From contig NZ_JAUNPE010000001.1 of the NCBI RefSeq assembly GCF_030536815.1, forward strand, positions 1 through 64,000: 64,000 nt of DNA. The letters run 5' to 3'. The position numbers were made by a program, and so were the translations under genes. Source of the DNA: Kocuria sp. (GTDB taxonomy: Bacteria > Actinomycetota > Actinomycetes > Actinomycetales > Micrococcaceae). Below are positions 56,985 through 64,000 of the stretch, piece after piece. Positions within the stretch are counted from its first letter, which is position 1. The number at the start of each line of letters is the position of its first letter. Below the pieces are notes generated by a model. That model saw nothing but the letters and a program-made list of their open reading frames with translations, ran no database searches and was not told the DNA's origin.

Positions 56985-58190
56985 TTAGAGGCGCATCCCG
57001 CCGTCGCGGGGGCCCCGCATCAGGTCCTTGGGCCGACCGACCACCGAACCGGCGTCCGGCTGAACCACCACGGTCTGGGCAGCGGACCATTGCTCGATCG
57101 CGCCGCCGCCCGGGGCGCTTTCCTGACCCGGGCCTTCCCCGACCGTGTCCCGCACCAGCAGTTCGGCCTGGGGATCCACGTTCCGTTTGAGCACGGCCAG
57201 GGCAATGGGGCCGGCTTCGTGATGCAAGCGGGCGGACGTCACGTGCCCGACCAACTTGTCGTTGAGGAACACTTCCGCACCGGCCGCCGGCAGCGTGTGC
57301 TGGGAACCGTCCAGGTCCAGGAACGTGAGTCTGCGCGGCGGGTGCCCCAGGTTGTGCACGCGGGCCACGGTCTCCTGGCCCTTGTAGCAGCCCTTGGACA
57401 GGTGCACGGCGGTGCGCATCCAGTCGAGCTCGTGGGGAATGGTCTTGACGTCCGTCTCTGCCCCCCAGCGTGGCCGCCACGCCGCGATGCGCAACGCCTC
57501 GGCCGCCCAGGAACCGGCCGGAGTGCAACCCTGCTCGTCCAGGGCTGCGGCCGCGCTCTCCAGGGCGCTCATGGGGACCAGGTGTTCGAACCACGGACGT
57601 TCCGACCCGGGGTGGTCCGGGGCCGTGCTGTAGGCATAGCCGCCGGGGGAGATCTCGGGCCAGGGGTCACGCCACACGATCACGGCGTCCGACGCCGCCC
57701 GGGTGCCTTCCAGCGCGGCGGTCAGTTCCGCGCTCAGGTCCTTGGTGGCGGCGATGACGGCCCACTGGGAGCTGACGTCCGCGACCTCAACGCGCATGGC
57801 GAACCTCATGGACTCGAGCCACGCGGCGAGCCCGGGAGCCTCTTGAGCCTCGGCAATGAGCCACGTGGTGGTTCCGTCGTCCACGGCGTGAGGCGCGAAC
57901 TCCACCCTGCCCTGGATACTGAGGAACATCGTCTCGGTGCTCTGCCCGGGCTTGAGACCCGTGAGCACCTGCGAGGACAGTGTGGTGAGCCAGCTGAGGC
58001 GGTCCGCGCCGGTCACCGTCACAATGCCGCGCTGGGATTGGTCCACGTAGCCCGTACCGCGATCCAGCGCGCGCTGTTCGGGAACGGGGTCTCCGTAGTG
58101 GCCTGCCACCCCCTCGTCCAGGTTGTCTGCCACCACCGCGCCGGGGCGCGAGAGGAGAACGGATCGGTACGAGGAGTCAGTGGAAGTCAC
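56985..58190 (-). CDS. ygfZ: YgfZ-type tetrahydrofolate-binding protein
   Basis: 401 aa, related to GcvT. The YgfZ signature KGCYKGQE is at residues 266-273, and Gly-rich blocks follow. Family members help assemble or repair iron-sulfur proteins using folate. GTG start at 58190 overlaps the preceding stop (GTGA). Part of the unit membrane protein - 35-aa peptide - nitrobindin-like - ygfZ. Confidence 0.9.
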   Translation of the reverse strand: MTSTDSSYRSVLLSRPGAVVADNLDEGVAGHYGDPVPEQRALDRGTGYVDQSQRGIVTVTGADRLSWLTTLSSQVLTGLKPGQSTETMFLSIQGRVEFAPHAVDDGTTTWLIAEAQEAPGLAAWLESMRFAMRVEVADVSSQWAVIAATKDLSAELTAALEGTRAASDAVIVWRDPWPEISPGGYAYSTAPDHPGSERPWFEHLVPMSALESAAAALDEQGCTPAGSWAAEALRIAAWRPRWGAETDVKTIPHELDWMRTAVHLSKGCYKGQETVARVHNLGHPPRRLTFLDLDGSQHTLPAAGAEVFLNDKLVGHVTSARLHHEAGPIALAVLKRNVDPQAELLVRDTVGEGPGQESAPGGGAIEQWSAAQTVVVQPDAGSVVGRPKDLMRGPRDGGMRL

Positions 58191-58795
58191 TGGAGCGAAT
58201 CAACCTTCTTCAGTTCGGCGGAGGCGTGCGTGGCCAACTCATGACCGTTGGCGGCCATGTCCCACGCCCACATGAGGTTTCCGTTGACCAGGCCGTACAG
58301 CCTGGTCCCGGAGGCGTACTCCTTGGCGCCCTGGGCGCGCATTACGGCGTCCGTAGCGAGGTCCACACGGGGTCCCTTGATCTGCCCCAGGTAGAGCTCG
58401 GAAATACCACCCGGGTGGAGCATGGAGACGGAGATGTCGAAACCACCATCAGCATTGCGCAGGTCCTCGACGTCCTGAGCGGCCTTCAGGACCGGCACGG
58501 GGTCGGGAGGCAGCATGCCGGGGCCGATGTCCCCGTCCTCGCGAGGACGAGCGAGTTCCCAGAAACCCTGTTCGTAGGTGGCTTCACGTTGGGGTTCGCC
58601 CTCATCATTGAGGAGCGTGGTCTGCCCGCGGTACACAACGAACGGCAGACCGTGCTGCTCGAACGTGACCCGCTGCCGGAACGCACGCTGTTCGGCGTCT
58701 CCGTAACCCACAAAGCCGTCACCCTCCCAGGTTCCCAAAAGCCATGCGAACGGCACGAGCTCAGGAGTGAGATTGGTGGGAATCTCAACGGGCAT
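58187..58795 (-). CDS. nitrobindin-like heme-binding beta-barrel protein
   Basis: 202 aa, FABP/THAP4-like (DUF1794) family. GxWxGxG at residues 21-27 (GTWEGDG) marks the barrel start, and the probable axial heme ligand is His190 in ATHASAELKK. Nitrobindins bind Fe(III) heme and NO and can isomerise peroxynitrite. No Shine-Dalgarno; it starts four bases after the 35-aa gene, so translation is likely coupled. Confidence 0.88.
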   Translation of the reverse strand: MPVEIPTNLTPELVPFAWLLGTWEGDGFVGYGDAEQRAFRQRVTFEQHGLPFVVYRGQTTLLNDEGEPQREATYEQGFWELARPREDGDIGPGMLPPDPVPVLKAAQDVEDLRNADGGFDISVSMLHPGGISELYLGQIKGPRVDLATDAVMRAQGAKEYASGTRLYGLVNGNLMWAWDMAANGHELATHASAELKKVDSLQ

Positions 58796-58799
58796 GGGT

Positions 58800-58907
58800 T
58801 TAGAGCTGGCCCTTGAAGAGGCCGGTGATGACCTTCAGAGCAATACCGCCGATCGCGAGACCGGCCAGAACCAACAGGACAAGGTAAAAGATTTCGAGTG
58901 CAAGCAT
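58800..58907 (-). CDS. 35-residue single-helix membrane peptide
   Basis: Short frame ATG 58907 to TAA 58800. One long hydrophobic helix (LEIFYLVLLVLAGLAIGG) followed by a positive tail (KVITGLFKGQL). No Shine-Dalgarno; TAGCTT lies six bases before the ATG, partly in the stop of the upstream gene, so it may be leaderless or coupled. The position in a tight four-gene unit and a clean hydrophobic pattern support a real gene. Function unknown. Confidence 0.65.
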   Translation of the reverse strand: MLALEIFYLVLLVLAGLAIGGIALKVITGLFKGQL

Positions 58908-58911
58908 GGTT

Positions 58912-59520
58912 CTAAGCTACCACGGAGGCCAGTATCCGACCGGCGAAAAGCGCTGCCACACCGAGTAGTGCAACGGGTGTTACGCCCAGGGTCAACAGGC
59001 CCCTGCGCTTAGGGGTCTCCGGTGCCGCGGAAATGATCCGCACACCCACCACACCGATGATGAGGGCGAGCGGCAAACCCACACCGGTCACGGTGACCCA
59101 GGTGCCCAAACCGTAGAGCTCCTCCACGTGACTCAGTCCGATCCAGCCGGAGGCACTCACGGCGGCCATGACACCCGTCACGGAGGCCAGGGTTGATTCC
59201 AAACGACCCTCGGCTCCTTCACCACGCACCAGCTCGGCCACGCACACGACCATGAAAGCCACGCCCACCACGGCCGGGAGCCAGATGAGCTGCTGATCCG
59301 GGACGAAATTCACCAGGGAACACGCGATCACGCCGGCCGCGGCAATAATCACGTTGTGCCGGCGGCGGGCCTTGATCCCCGTGGCCGCGGGCCAGCCCAC
59401 CGCGATCACCACGGCCATGACCACGGACACGATCAGCGGAAGCAAACCACCCAGCACACTGGCACCGAGGGCAAGAATCAGCGAGACGGCGGCCGCGCCG
59501 ATGATCCTTGCGTATCTCAT
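58912..59520 (-). CDS. integral membrane protein, unknown function
   Basis: 202 aa with about six hydrophobic segments (residues ~5-25, 28-48, 56-75, 78-96, 112-150, 153-171, 180-200). An arginine-rich loop KARRRHN near 51 and a charged loop near 99. Not recognised. ATG with GGAGG upstream. First gene of the unit that ends with ygfZ. Confidence 0.75.
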   Translation of the reverse strand: MRYARIIGAAAVSLILALGASVLGGLLPLIVSVVMAVVIAVGWPAATGIKARRRHNVIIAAAGVIACSLVNFVPDQQLIWLPAVVGVAFMVVCVAELVRGEGAEGRLESTLASVTGVMAAVSASGWIGLSHVEELYGLGTWVTVTGVGLPLALIIGVVGVRIISAAPETPKRRGLLTLGVTPVALLGVAALFAGRILASVVA

Positions 59521-59660
59521 GGGTTTCCTCCGCGCACGGTCTGGGGCAGATATTCCCTTCAGCCTAACCGCCCCGAACCCGCGAACGGGTCAGCACGCCT
59601 GCTGATCGGGGCAACGAGGTTCCATCGTGATCGTGAAAATTACCGCGCGTCTCGAGTATT

Positions 59661-59666
59661 TATAAT
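59661..59666 (+). promoter_or_regulatory. -10 box of the glnR-like gene
   Basis: Perfect TATAAT, 65 nt before the GTG at 59731; no recognisable -35. Confidence 0.45.
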
Positions 59667-59730
59667 GGTCAACACAGCCGCCCGGGGGAATTCCCTGGGT
59701 GAGCTTCCCTCACCATCAACGGGATGATCC

Positions 59731-60414
59731 GTGCTCCAGATTGTGCTGCTCAGCGATGAAACCAACGCGCTCGCCACTGTTCTTCCCGGCCTAGAGCTCC
59801 TCTCGCACCAGATAGACGTGGTGCCGCTCAGTTCCCTCGGGGCCCTCAAGCACGTGCGGCAACCGGATGTGGTGGTCCTCGACGGCACCACCAACATGGT
59901 GGCCGCGCGCAACACCGCCCAGTCCCTGGCCGCCCGAGACACTCCCGTTCCCGTGCTCCTGGCCCTGACCGAGGGCGGGATGGCGGCCGTGGCGGCGTCG
60001 TGGTGTGTTACGGACGTGGTGCTGCACAATGCCGGGCCCGCAGAGATCGAGGCCCGATTGCGATTGGCGAGCGCCCGAGGTCCGGAGGAAACGCAGGACG
60101 AGTCCGTGATCAGGGCCGGCAACGTGACCATCGACGACGGTTCGTACACCGTCAAGATCGGCGGCACCCCGCTGAACCTCACGTACAAGGAGTTCGAACT
60201 GCTCAAATTCCTCGCGCAGAACGTGGGCCGTGTCTTCACACGCGCCCAGTTGCTGTCGCAGGTGTGGGGCTACGACTATTACGGCGGCACTCGCACGGTC
60301 GACGTGCACATTCGAAGGCTGCGCGCGAAATTGGGGGCCGACCACGAGCACCTGATCACCACGGTGCGTAACGTGGGGTACAGCTTCACGGCGGGCCGGG
60401 ACAGCGAGTCCTGA
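59731..60414 (+). CDS. glnR: orphan OmpR-type regulator, GlnR-like
   Basis: 227 aa from GTG at 59731. Receiver-like domain residues 1-110 with Asp51 (VVVLDGTT) but without the usual acidic pair at the N-terminus (LSDE), as in atypical receivers such as GlnR. C-terminal winged helix: LNLTYKEFELLKFLAQNVGR, RTVDVHIRRLRAKLG, TTVRNVGYSF. No sensor kinase nearby. In mycobacteria glnR also stands next to mshD, which supports the assignment. Would control nitrogen assimilation. Confidence 0.8.
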   Translation: MLQIVLLSDETNALATVLPGLELLSHQIDVVPLSSLGALKHVRQPDVVVLDGTTNMVAARNTAQSLAARDTPVPVLLALTEGGMAAVAASWCVTDVVLHNAGPAEIEARLRLASARGPEETQDESVIRAGNVTIDDGSYTVKIGGTPLNLTYKEFELLKFLAQNVGRVFTRAQLLSQVWGYDYYGGTRTVDVHIRRLRAKLGADHEHLITTVRNVGYSFTAGRDSES

Positions 60415-60448
60415 CACGCCACCCAACCGCTCACAGTGGAGGTATGTC

Positions 60449-61372
60449 ATGGCCGTGACCATTCTCAGTCAGGACGGGGTTGCCGATCCCGCAGCTTTGA
60501 CGGGCCTGGCTCAGCGAGCCACCCGCGCCGACGGCGATCCCCCGTTCTCGGATCAGACGCTCGTTGACGTGCGTTCGGCCAGGGCTGGGCTCCGCTCGGT
60601 CACCGCGACCGAGGACGGCGCCCTGGTGGGTAGCGCGCTCATCAACCCGGACTCGGACCAGGCCTCCACCTTCACGGTGGAACTCGTGGTGGACCCCGAG
60701 TGTCGCGGTGCCGGGATCGGCGCGGCCCTGGCACGAGAGGTGCGCGGGCAGGTCGAGGGCACGGTGGAGGCCTGGGCCCACGGTGATCATCCGGGTGCCC
60801 GGCGACTTGCCGAAACCTACGGACTGACGGCGGTACGCGACCTGTACCGCTTGAAGCGAGGACTGCGCGGGTCCTCCGATCTTCCGTTGCCGGTGGATCT
60901 GGCCGAGGGCCTCGAGATCCGGCCGTTCGAGCAGAACCGCGACGAGAACGGGTGGCTGAGGGTCAATGCGCAGGCGTTCTCGGACCACCCGGAGCAGGGC
61001 AGGATGACCCTGGACGATCTGCGTCAGCGGGAAGCCGAGGAATGGTTCGACGCGCCCGGGTTCTTGCTGGCCGTTCGCGCCGATGACCCCGAGGTCATCC
61101 AGGGCTTCCACTGGACCAAGATCCACCCCGTCTCGGACGGCTCCCCCGCGATGGGTGAGGTCTACGTCGTGGGCATCTCCCCGGAGCAACAGGGCCGCGG
61201 ACTCGGCAAGGCACTGACCGCCGCGGGCATCAATTACCTGGCCGGACAGGACCTCGAGCACGTGATGCTGTACGTGGACGGGGACAACGCCCCCGCCATG
61301 GCGCTGTACGAAAAGCTCGGTTTCGAGCGGTGGCACCTGGACGTGATGTTCCGGGGCGAGATCACCGGATAA
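60449..61372 (+). CDS. mshD: mycothiol synthase
   Basis: 307 aa, tandem GNAT enzyme that acetylates Cys-GlcN-Ins in the last mycothiol step. Two acetyl-CoA loops: VDPECRGAGIGAALA and SPEQQGRGLGKALTAAG; ends LYEKLGFERWHLDVMF. GGAGG precedes the ATG. Mycothiol is limited to actinobacteria. Confidence 0.95.
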   Translation: MAVTILSQDGVADPAALTGLAQRATRADGDPPFSDQTLVDVRSARAGLRSVTATEDGALVGSALINPDSDQASTFTVELVVDPECRGAGIGAALAREVRGQVEGTVEAWAHGDHPGARRLAETYGLTAVRDLYRLKRGLRGSSDLPLPVDLAEGLEIRPFEQNRDENGWLRVNAQAFSDHPEQGRMTLDDLRQREAEEWFDAPGFLLAVRADDPEVIQGFHWTKIHPVSDGSPAMGEVYVVGISPEQQGRGLGKALTAAGINYLAGQDLEHVMLYVDGDNAPAMALYEKLGFERWHLDVMFRGEITG

Positions 61373-61448
61373 CATCTGAGAGGTGCCGTCCCGCCCCCTC
61401 GGGTGCAGAAACGCGTGCCACCTTGGTCCATCAGACAGAGAGCGGGTC

Positions 61449-62396
61449 ATGGCAAAAAGTAATGCCTCCGGAAAGATCGACGTCTACGCCGCAGGCTGTC
61501 TGTGTTGGCGTCGCAGCGCGGGCGAGCTTCAAGTACTGGTCATCCACCGGCCGCGTTATGACGACTGGTCCTGGCCCAAGGGCAAACAGGACAACGGAGA
61601 GACCCTCCCGGAAACCGCCGTGCGTGAACTGCGCGAAGAAGTGGGCCTGTCGGTGCGCTTGGGCGTGCCGTTGCCGTCGATCCGTTACCAGGTCAGGGAC
61701 CAGTCGAAACTGGTGAAGTACTGGGCCGCAGAGATCTCGGCTTCCGCGCAGGCCACACCCGATCACGGTGAAGTGGACGAGCTGCGGTGGGTGAGAGCGG
61801 ATCAGGCCCGCACCATGCTCAGCAACGCGGACGACCGTGAACCCCTCGACGAGCTGGTGGCCTTGCATCGCAACGGCACCCTGTCGACCCGCCCCGTCAT
61901 CATTGTGCGCCATGCCAAGGCGAAACCCCGTTCCTCGTGGCAGCGCGCGGAGGGTGATCGTCCCCTGGCGGCCACCGGCAAGCGGCAGGCCCTGGCCGTC
62001 ACACGGTTGTTGGCCGCCTGGCAACCCAGGAGGGTCCACACCTCCCCGTGGTTGCGCTGCATGTCCACGGTGATCCCGTACGCCAAGAAGTACAGCGCCA
62101 AGGTCAAGGAACGCTCGCAGCTGACGGAGGCGGCCCACAAGCGCTCCCCCAAGAAGGCCGCAGCCGTTGTCGAGCAGCTCTTCGACACGGAGCACCCCGT
62201 GGTGCTGTGCACCCATCGTCCGGTACTACCCACGGTGCTCAAAGTACTGGCCCGCCACATGCCCGCCACCATGGTCGAGGAGCTACCCGATGCGGATCCG
62301 TACCTTTCCCCCGGTGAAATGCTCGTGCTCCAGATGCCCCGGAACACCAAGGGCCGAGCCGTGAGTTGTGAAATCATCACCCCGTTCGACGACTGA
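61449..62396 (+). CDS. Nudix hydrolase/histidine phosphatase fusion, MutT1-like
   Basis: 315 aa from ATG at 61449 (MAKSNASGKIDVYAAG). N-terminal Nudix box at residues 45-67 (REUxEExGU part: RELREEVGL) and C-terminal histidine phosphatase domain with RHA at 154-156. Same architecture as mycobacterial MutT1, which degrades 8-oxo-dGTP and diadenosine polyphosphates. Follows mshD by 76 nt. Confidence 0.9.
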   Translation: MAKSNASGKIDVYAAGCLCWRRSAGELQVLVIHRPRYDDWSWPKGKQDNGETLPETAVRELREEVGLSVRLGVPLPSIRYQVRDQSKLVKYWAAEISASAQATPDHGEVDELRWVRADQARTMLSNADDREPLDELVALHRNGTLSTRPVIIVRHAKAKPRSSWQRAEGDRPLAATGKRQALAVTRLLAAWQPRRVHTSPWLRCMSTVIPYAKKYSAKVKERSQLTEAAHKRSPKKAAAVVEQLFDTEHPVVLCTHRPVLPTVLKVLARHMPATMVEELPDADPYLSPGEMLVLQMPRNTKGRAVSCEIITPFDD

Positions 62397-62422
62397 CCCG
62401 TGAGTCACTGCGACCGGCGGCC

Positions 62423-62447
62423 TCCGGCCCGGTAGCACCGGGCCGGA
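62423..62447 (+). terminator. hairpin between mutT1-like gene and thyA
   Basis: Eleven-base arms tccggcccggt/accgggccgga with a 3-nt loop, 27 nt after the stop; no U-run. Probably a terminator. Confidence 0.6.
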
Positions 62448-62490
62448 CCCGTAACCGGTCTGCGGGCCCGTACTCAGCACAAAGGAAACC

Positions 62491-63312
62491 ATGTCTGCCA
62501 TTCCCACGCCCTACGAAGATCTTCTGGCCGAGGTCATGACCCACGGTGCCCTCAAGTCCGACCGGACCGGCACGGGTACGCGCTCAGTATTCGGCCGGCA
62601 GATCCGCTACGACCTCTCCGAGTCCTTTCCCCTGTTGACCACCAAGCGCGTCCACTTCAAATCCCTTGCCCTGGAACTGTTGTGGTTCTTGTCCGGGTCC
62701 TCCAATGTGCGCTGGTTGCAGGAACGCGGTGTGAGCATTTGGGACGAATGGGCGGACGAGAACGGTGACCTGGGCCCCGTGTACGGGGTGCAGTGGCGCA
62801 GCTGGCCGGCCGGTCACGGGGAGAGCATCGACCAGATCGCGCGCGTGGTGGAATCCATCAAGAACTCGCCGCATTCGCGCCGTCACGTAGTGACCGCGTG
62901 GAACCCCGCGGAAGTCGAGAACATGGCGTTGCCGCCGTGTCACGCGCTGTTCCAGTTCTACGTGCAGCCTCGCGAGGACGGCCCCGACGCCCTCAGTTGT
63001 CAGCTTTACCAGCGTTCCGCGGACCTTTTCCTGGGCGTCCCCTTCAACATCGCCTCGTACGCGCTGCTCACCATGATGGTGGCCCAGCAATGCGATCTGG
63101 TCCCCGGTGAGTTCATCTGGACCGGAGGTGATTGCCACATCTACGCCAATCACGTGGAGCAGGTCACCAAGCAACTGGCCCGCGAACCCTACCCGTACCC
63201 GCAGCTGAAGATCCTGCGCACACCGGGTTCCATCTTCGACTACGACTACGAGGACTTCGAGGTGGTCGGTTACAGGTACCACCCCGGGATCAAGGCACCG
63301 GTGGCGGTATGA
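62491..63312 (+). CDS. thyA: thymidylate synthase
   Basis: 273 aa, makes dTMP from dUMP with methylene-THF. Catalytic Cys150 in [12 protein letters not shown]; folate and dUMP sites [29 protein letters not shown], and [19 protein letters not shown] precedes the ATG. The stop overlaps the dfrA start (ATGA). Confidence 0.98.
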   Translation: MSAIPTPYEDLLAEVMTHGALKSDRTGTGTRSVFGRQIRYDLSESFPLLTTKRVHFKSLALELLWFLSGSSNVRWLQERGVSIWDEWADENGDLGPVYGVQWRSWPAGHGESIDQIARVVESIKNSPHSRRHVVTAWNPAEVENMALPPCHALFQFYVQPREDGPDALSCQLYQRSADLFLGVPFNIASYALLTMMVAQQCDLVPGEFIWTGGDCHIYANHVEQVTKQLAREPYPYPQLKILRTPGSIFDYDYEDFEVVGYRYHPGIKAPVAV

Positions 63313-63881
63313 GCGCGGCACGATCCACATCTTTACCCGCGATCAGCCCGAACGGCCCCACCGTGGGTGCCATCTGGGCCCAGAATCCCCAGGGCATCAT
63401 CGGTAAGGACGGCACGATCCCCTGGCACGTGCCCGAGGACCTGCGGTTCTTCTCGAGCACCACCACCGGGCATCCGGTGATCATGGGGCGCCGCACCTGG
63501 GAATCGTTCCCACCCCGATTCCGACCGCTTCCGGGGCGACCCAACATCGTGGTCACCAGCCGCCCCGAGACCGTGGCGGGCGACGGCGACAACGTGTGGA
63601 CGGCGGCGTCGTACGCGCAAGCCCTGGAACTCGCGCTGTCGCTGCTCGACGACCCGAACGGCGAGATCTGGGCCATTGGTGGGACCCGGATCTGGGCCGA
63701 CGCCCTCGCCCACGAAGCGCTGCCGTTGACTCGCGCCTACGTGACCACCGTGGACCTCGCGGTGGAGGGCGACACCGTAGCGCCGCGACTGGATGACACC
63801 TGGCGGCAACGCGAGCTGGCCGACTGGGCCGAGTCCAGCAAGGGGCCTCGTTTCCGAATGGACGAGTACACGCGCCGATAA
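63309..63881 (+). CDS. dfrA: dihydrofolate reductase
   Basis: 190 aa from ATG at 63309. Regenerates THF for thyA. Conserved: [60 protein letters not shown], and [10 protein letters not shown]. The overlap with thyA shows coupled translation. Confidence 0.95.
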   Translation: MSAARSTSLPAISPNGPTVGAIWAQNPQGIIGKDGTIPWHVPEDLRFFSSTTTGHPVIMGRRTWESFPPRFRPLPGRPNIVVTSRPETVAGDGDNVWTAASYAQALELALSLLDDPNGEIWAIGGTRIWADALAHEALPLTRAYVTTVDLAVEGDTVAPRLDDTWRQRELADWAESSKGPRFRMDEYTRR

Positions 63882-63966
63882 GTCGCCGTGAGACGCGCGA
63901 AGGAACCATGACGAAACATGAGATAGCGTGATCTTGACCACTTCTACCTTGGAGGATTGAGCCGCC

Positions 63967-64000
63967 GTGACCACTGGCCCCACACCGAGCATCCATGAAA
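63967..64000 (+). CDS. start of a gene cut by the window end
   Basis: GTG at 63967 (MTTGPTPSIHE...) with GGAGG eleven bases upstream and TAGCGT (63925-63930) as a possible -10. Only eleven residues are visible, too few to name a family. Confidence 0.5.
   Translation, partial: MTTGPTPSIHE

Noticed and set aside
1..64000. CRISPR arrays, insertion sequences, rRNA genes
   Set aside because: No regularly spaced repeats, transposase-like proteins or rRNA segments were seen.

Overview
The window is high-GC DNA from an actinobacterium, most likely Micrococcaceae (Kocuria/Arthrobacter-like); the genus cannot be fixed from this sequence. Support for this: the actinobacterial ribosomal gene order, a mycothiol acetyltransferase next to an orphan GlnR-type regulator, a MutT1-type Nudix/phosphatase fusion, TANNNT -10 boxes, and hairpin terminators without U-tails.

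Layout. (1) 1-16155, minus strand: the spc (rplN to secY, secY cut by the window edge), S10 (rpsJ to rpsQ) and str (rpsL, rpsG, fusA, tuf) ribosomal/translation operons, separated by hairpins and structured leaders. (2) 16409-26254, minus: a complete 4-hydroxybenzoate/protocatechuate beta-ketoadipate pathway (pobA, pcaHGBDC, pcaFIJ) flanked by two IclR regulators. (3) 26410-33874: rpoC and rpoB. (4) 34114-36433: a metallo-beta-lactamase-fold hydrolase, divergent from a heme-oxygenase-like putative diiron oxidase that overlaps a CDGSH iron-sulfur protein. (5) 36584-40890: gcvT-gcvP behind a tandem glycine riboswitch. (6) 41049-42362: rplJ-rplL with an L10-type leader. (7) 42420-49920: molybdenum cofactor genes (fdhD, a moaB-moaE fusion, moaC, moeA; divergently moaA, moaD and a degenerate moeA paralogue) and a tandem GNAT protein. 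(8) 50123-52802: rplA, rplK, nusG, secE, tRNA-Trp. (9) 53045-64000: aspartate aminotransferase, PPK2, phosphofructokinase, YgfZ, a nitrobindin-like protein, a 35-residue membrane peptide, an integral membrane protein, GlnR-like regulator, MshD, MutT1-like protein, ThyA, DHFR, and the first codons of another gene.

The ancestral order secE-nusG-rplKA-rplJL-rpoBC-rpsLG-fusA-tuf-rpsJ is kept, but three metabolic modules (Moco; iron/glycine; beta-ketoadipate) lie in its gaps. Each transcription unit seems to keep its own promoter and hairpin.

The most interesting points are: the putative diiron oxidase/CDGSH pair; two IclR-type palindromes each about 48 nt upstream of the predicted start of one half of the aromatic pathway; a three-way-junction attenuator-like leader before rpsL; back-to-back probably leaderless moaA/moeA; a MoeA paralogue without the expected active-site residues; and an unlisted 35-residue membrane peptide next to a nitrobindin. 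No mobile element, CRISPR array or rRNA was seen.
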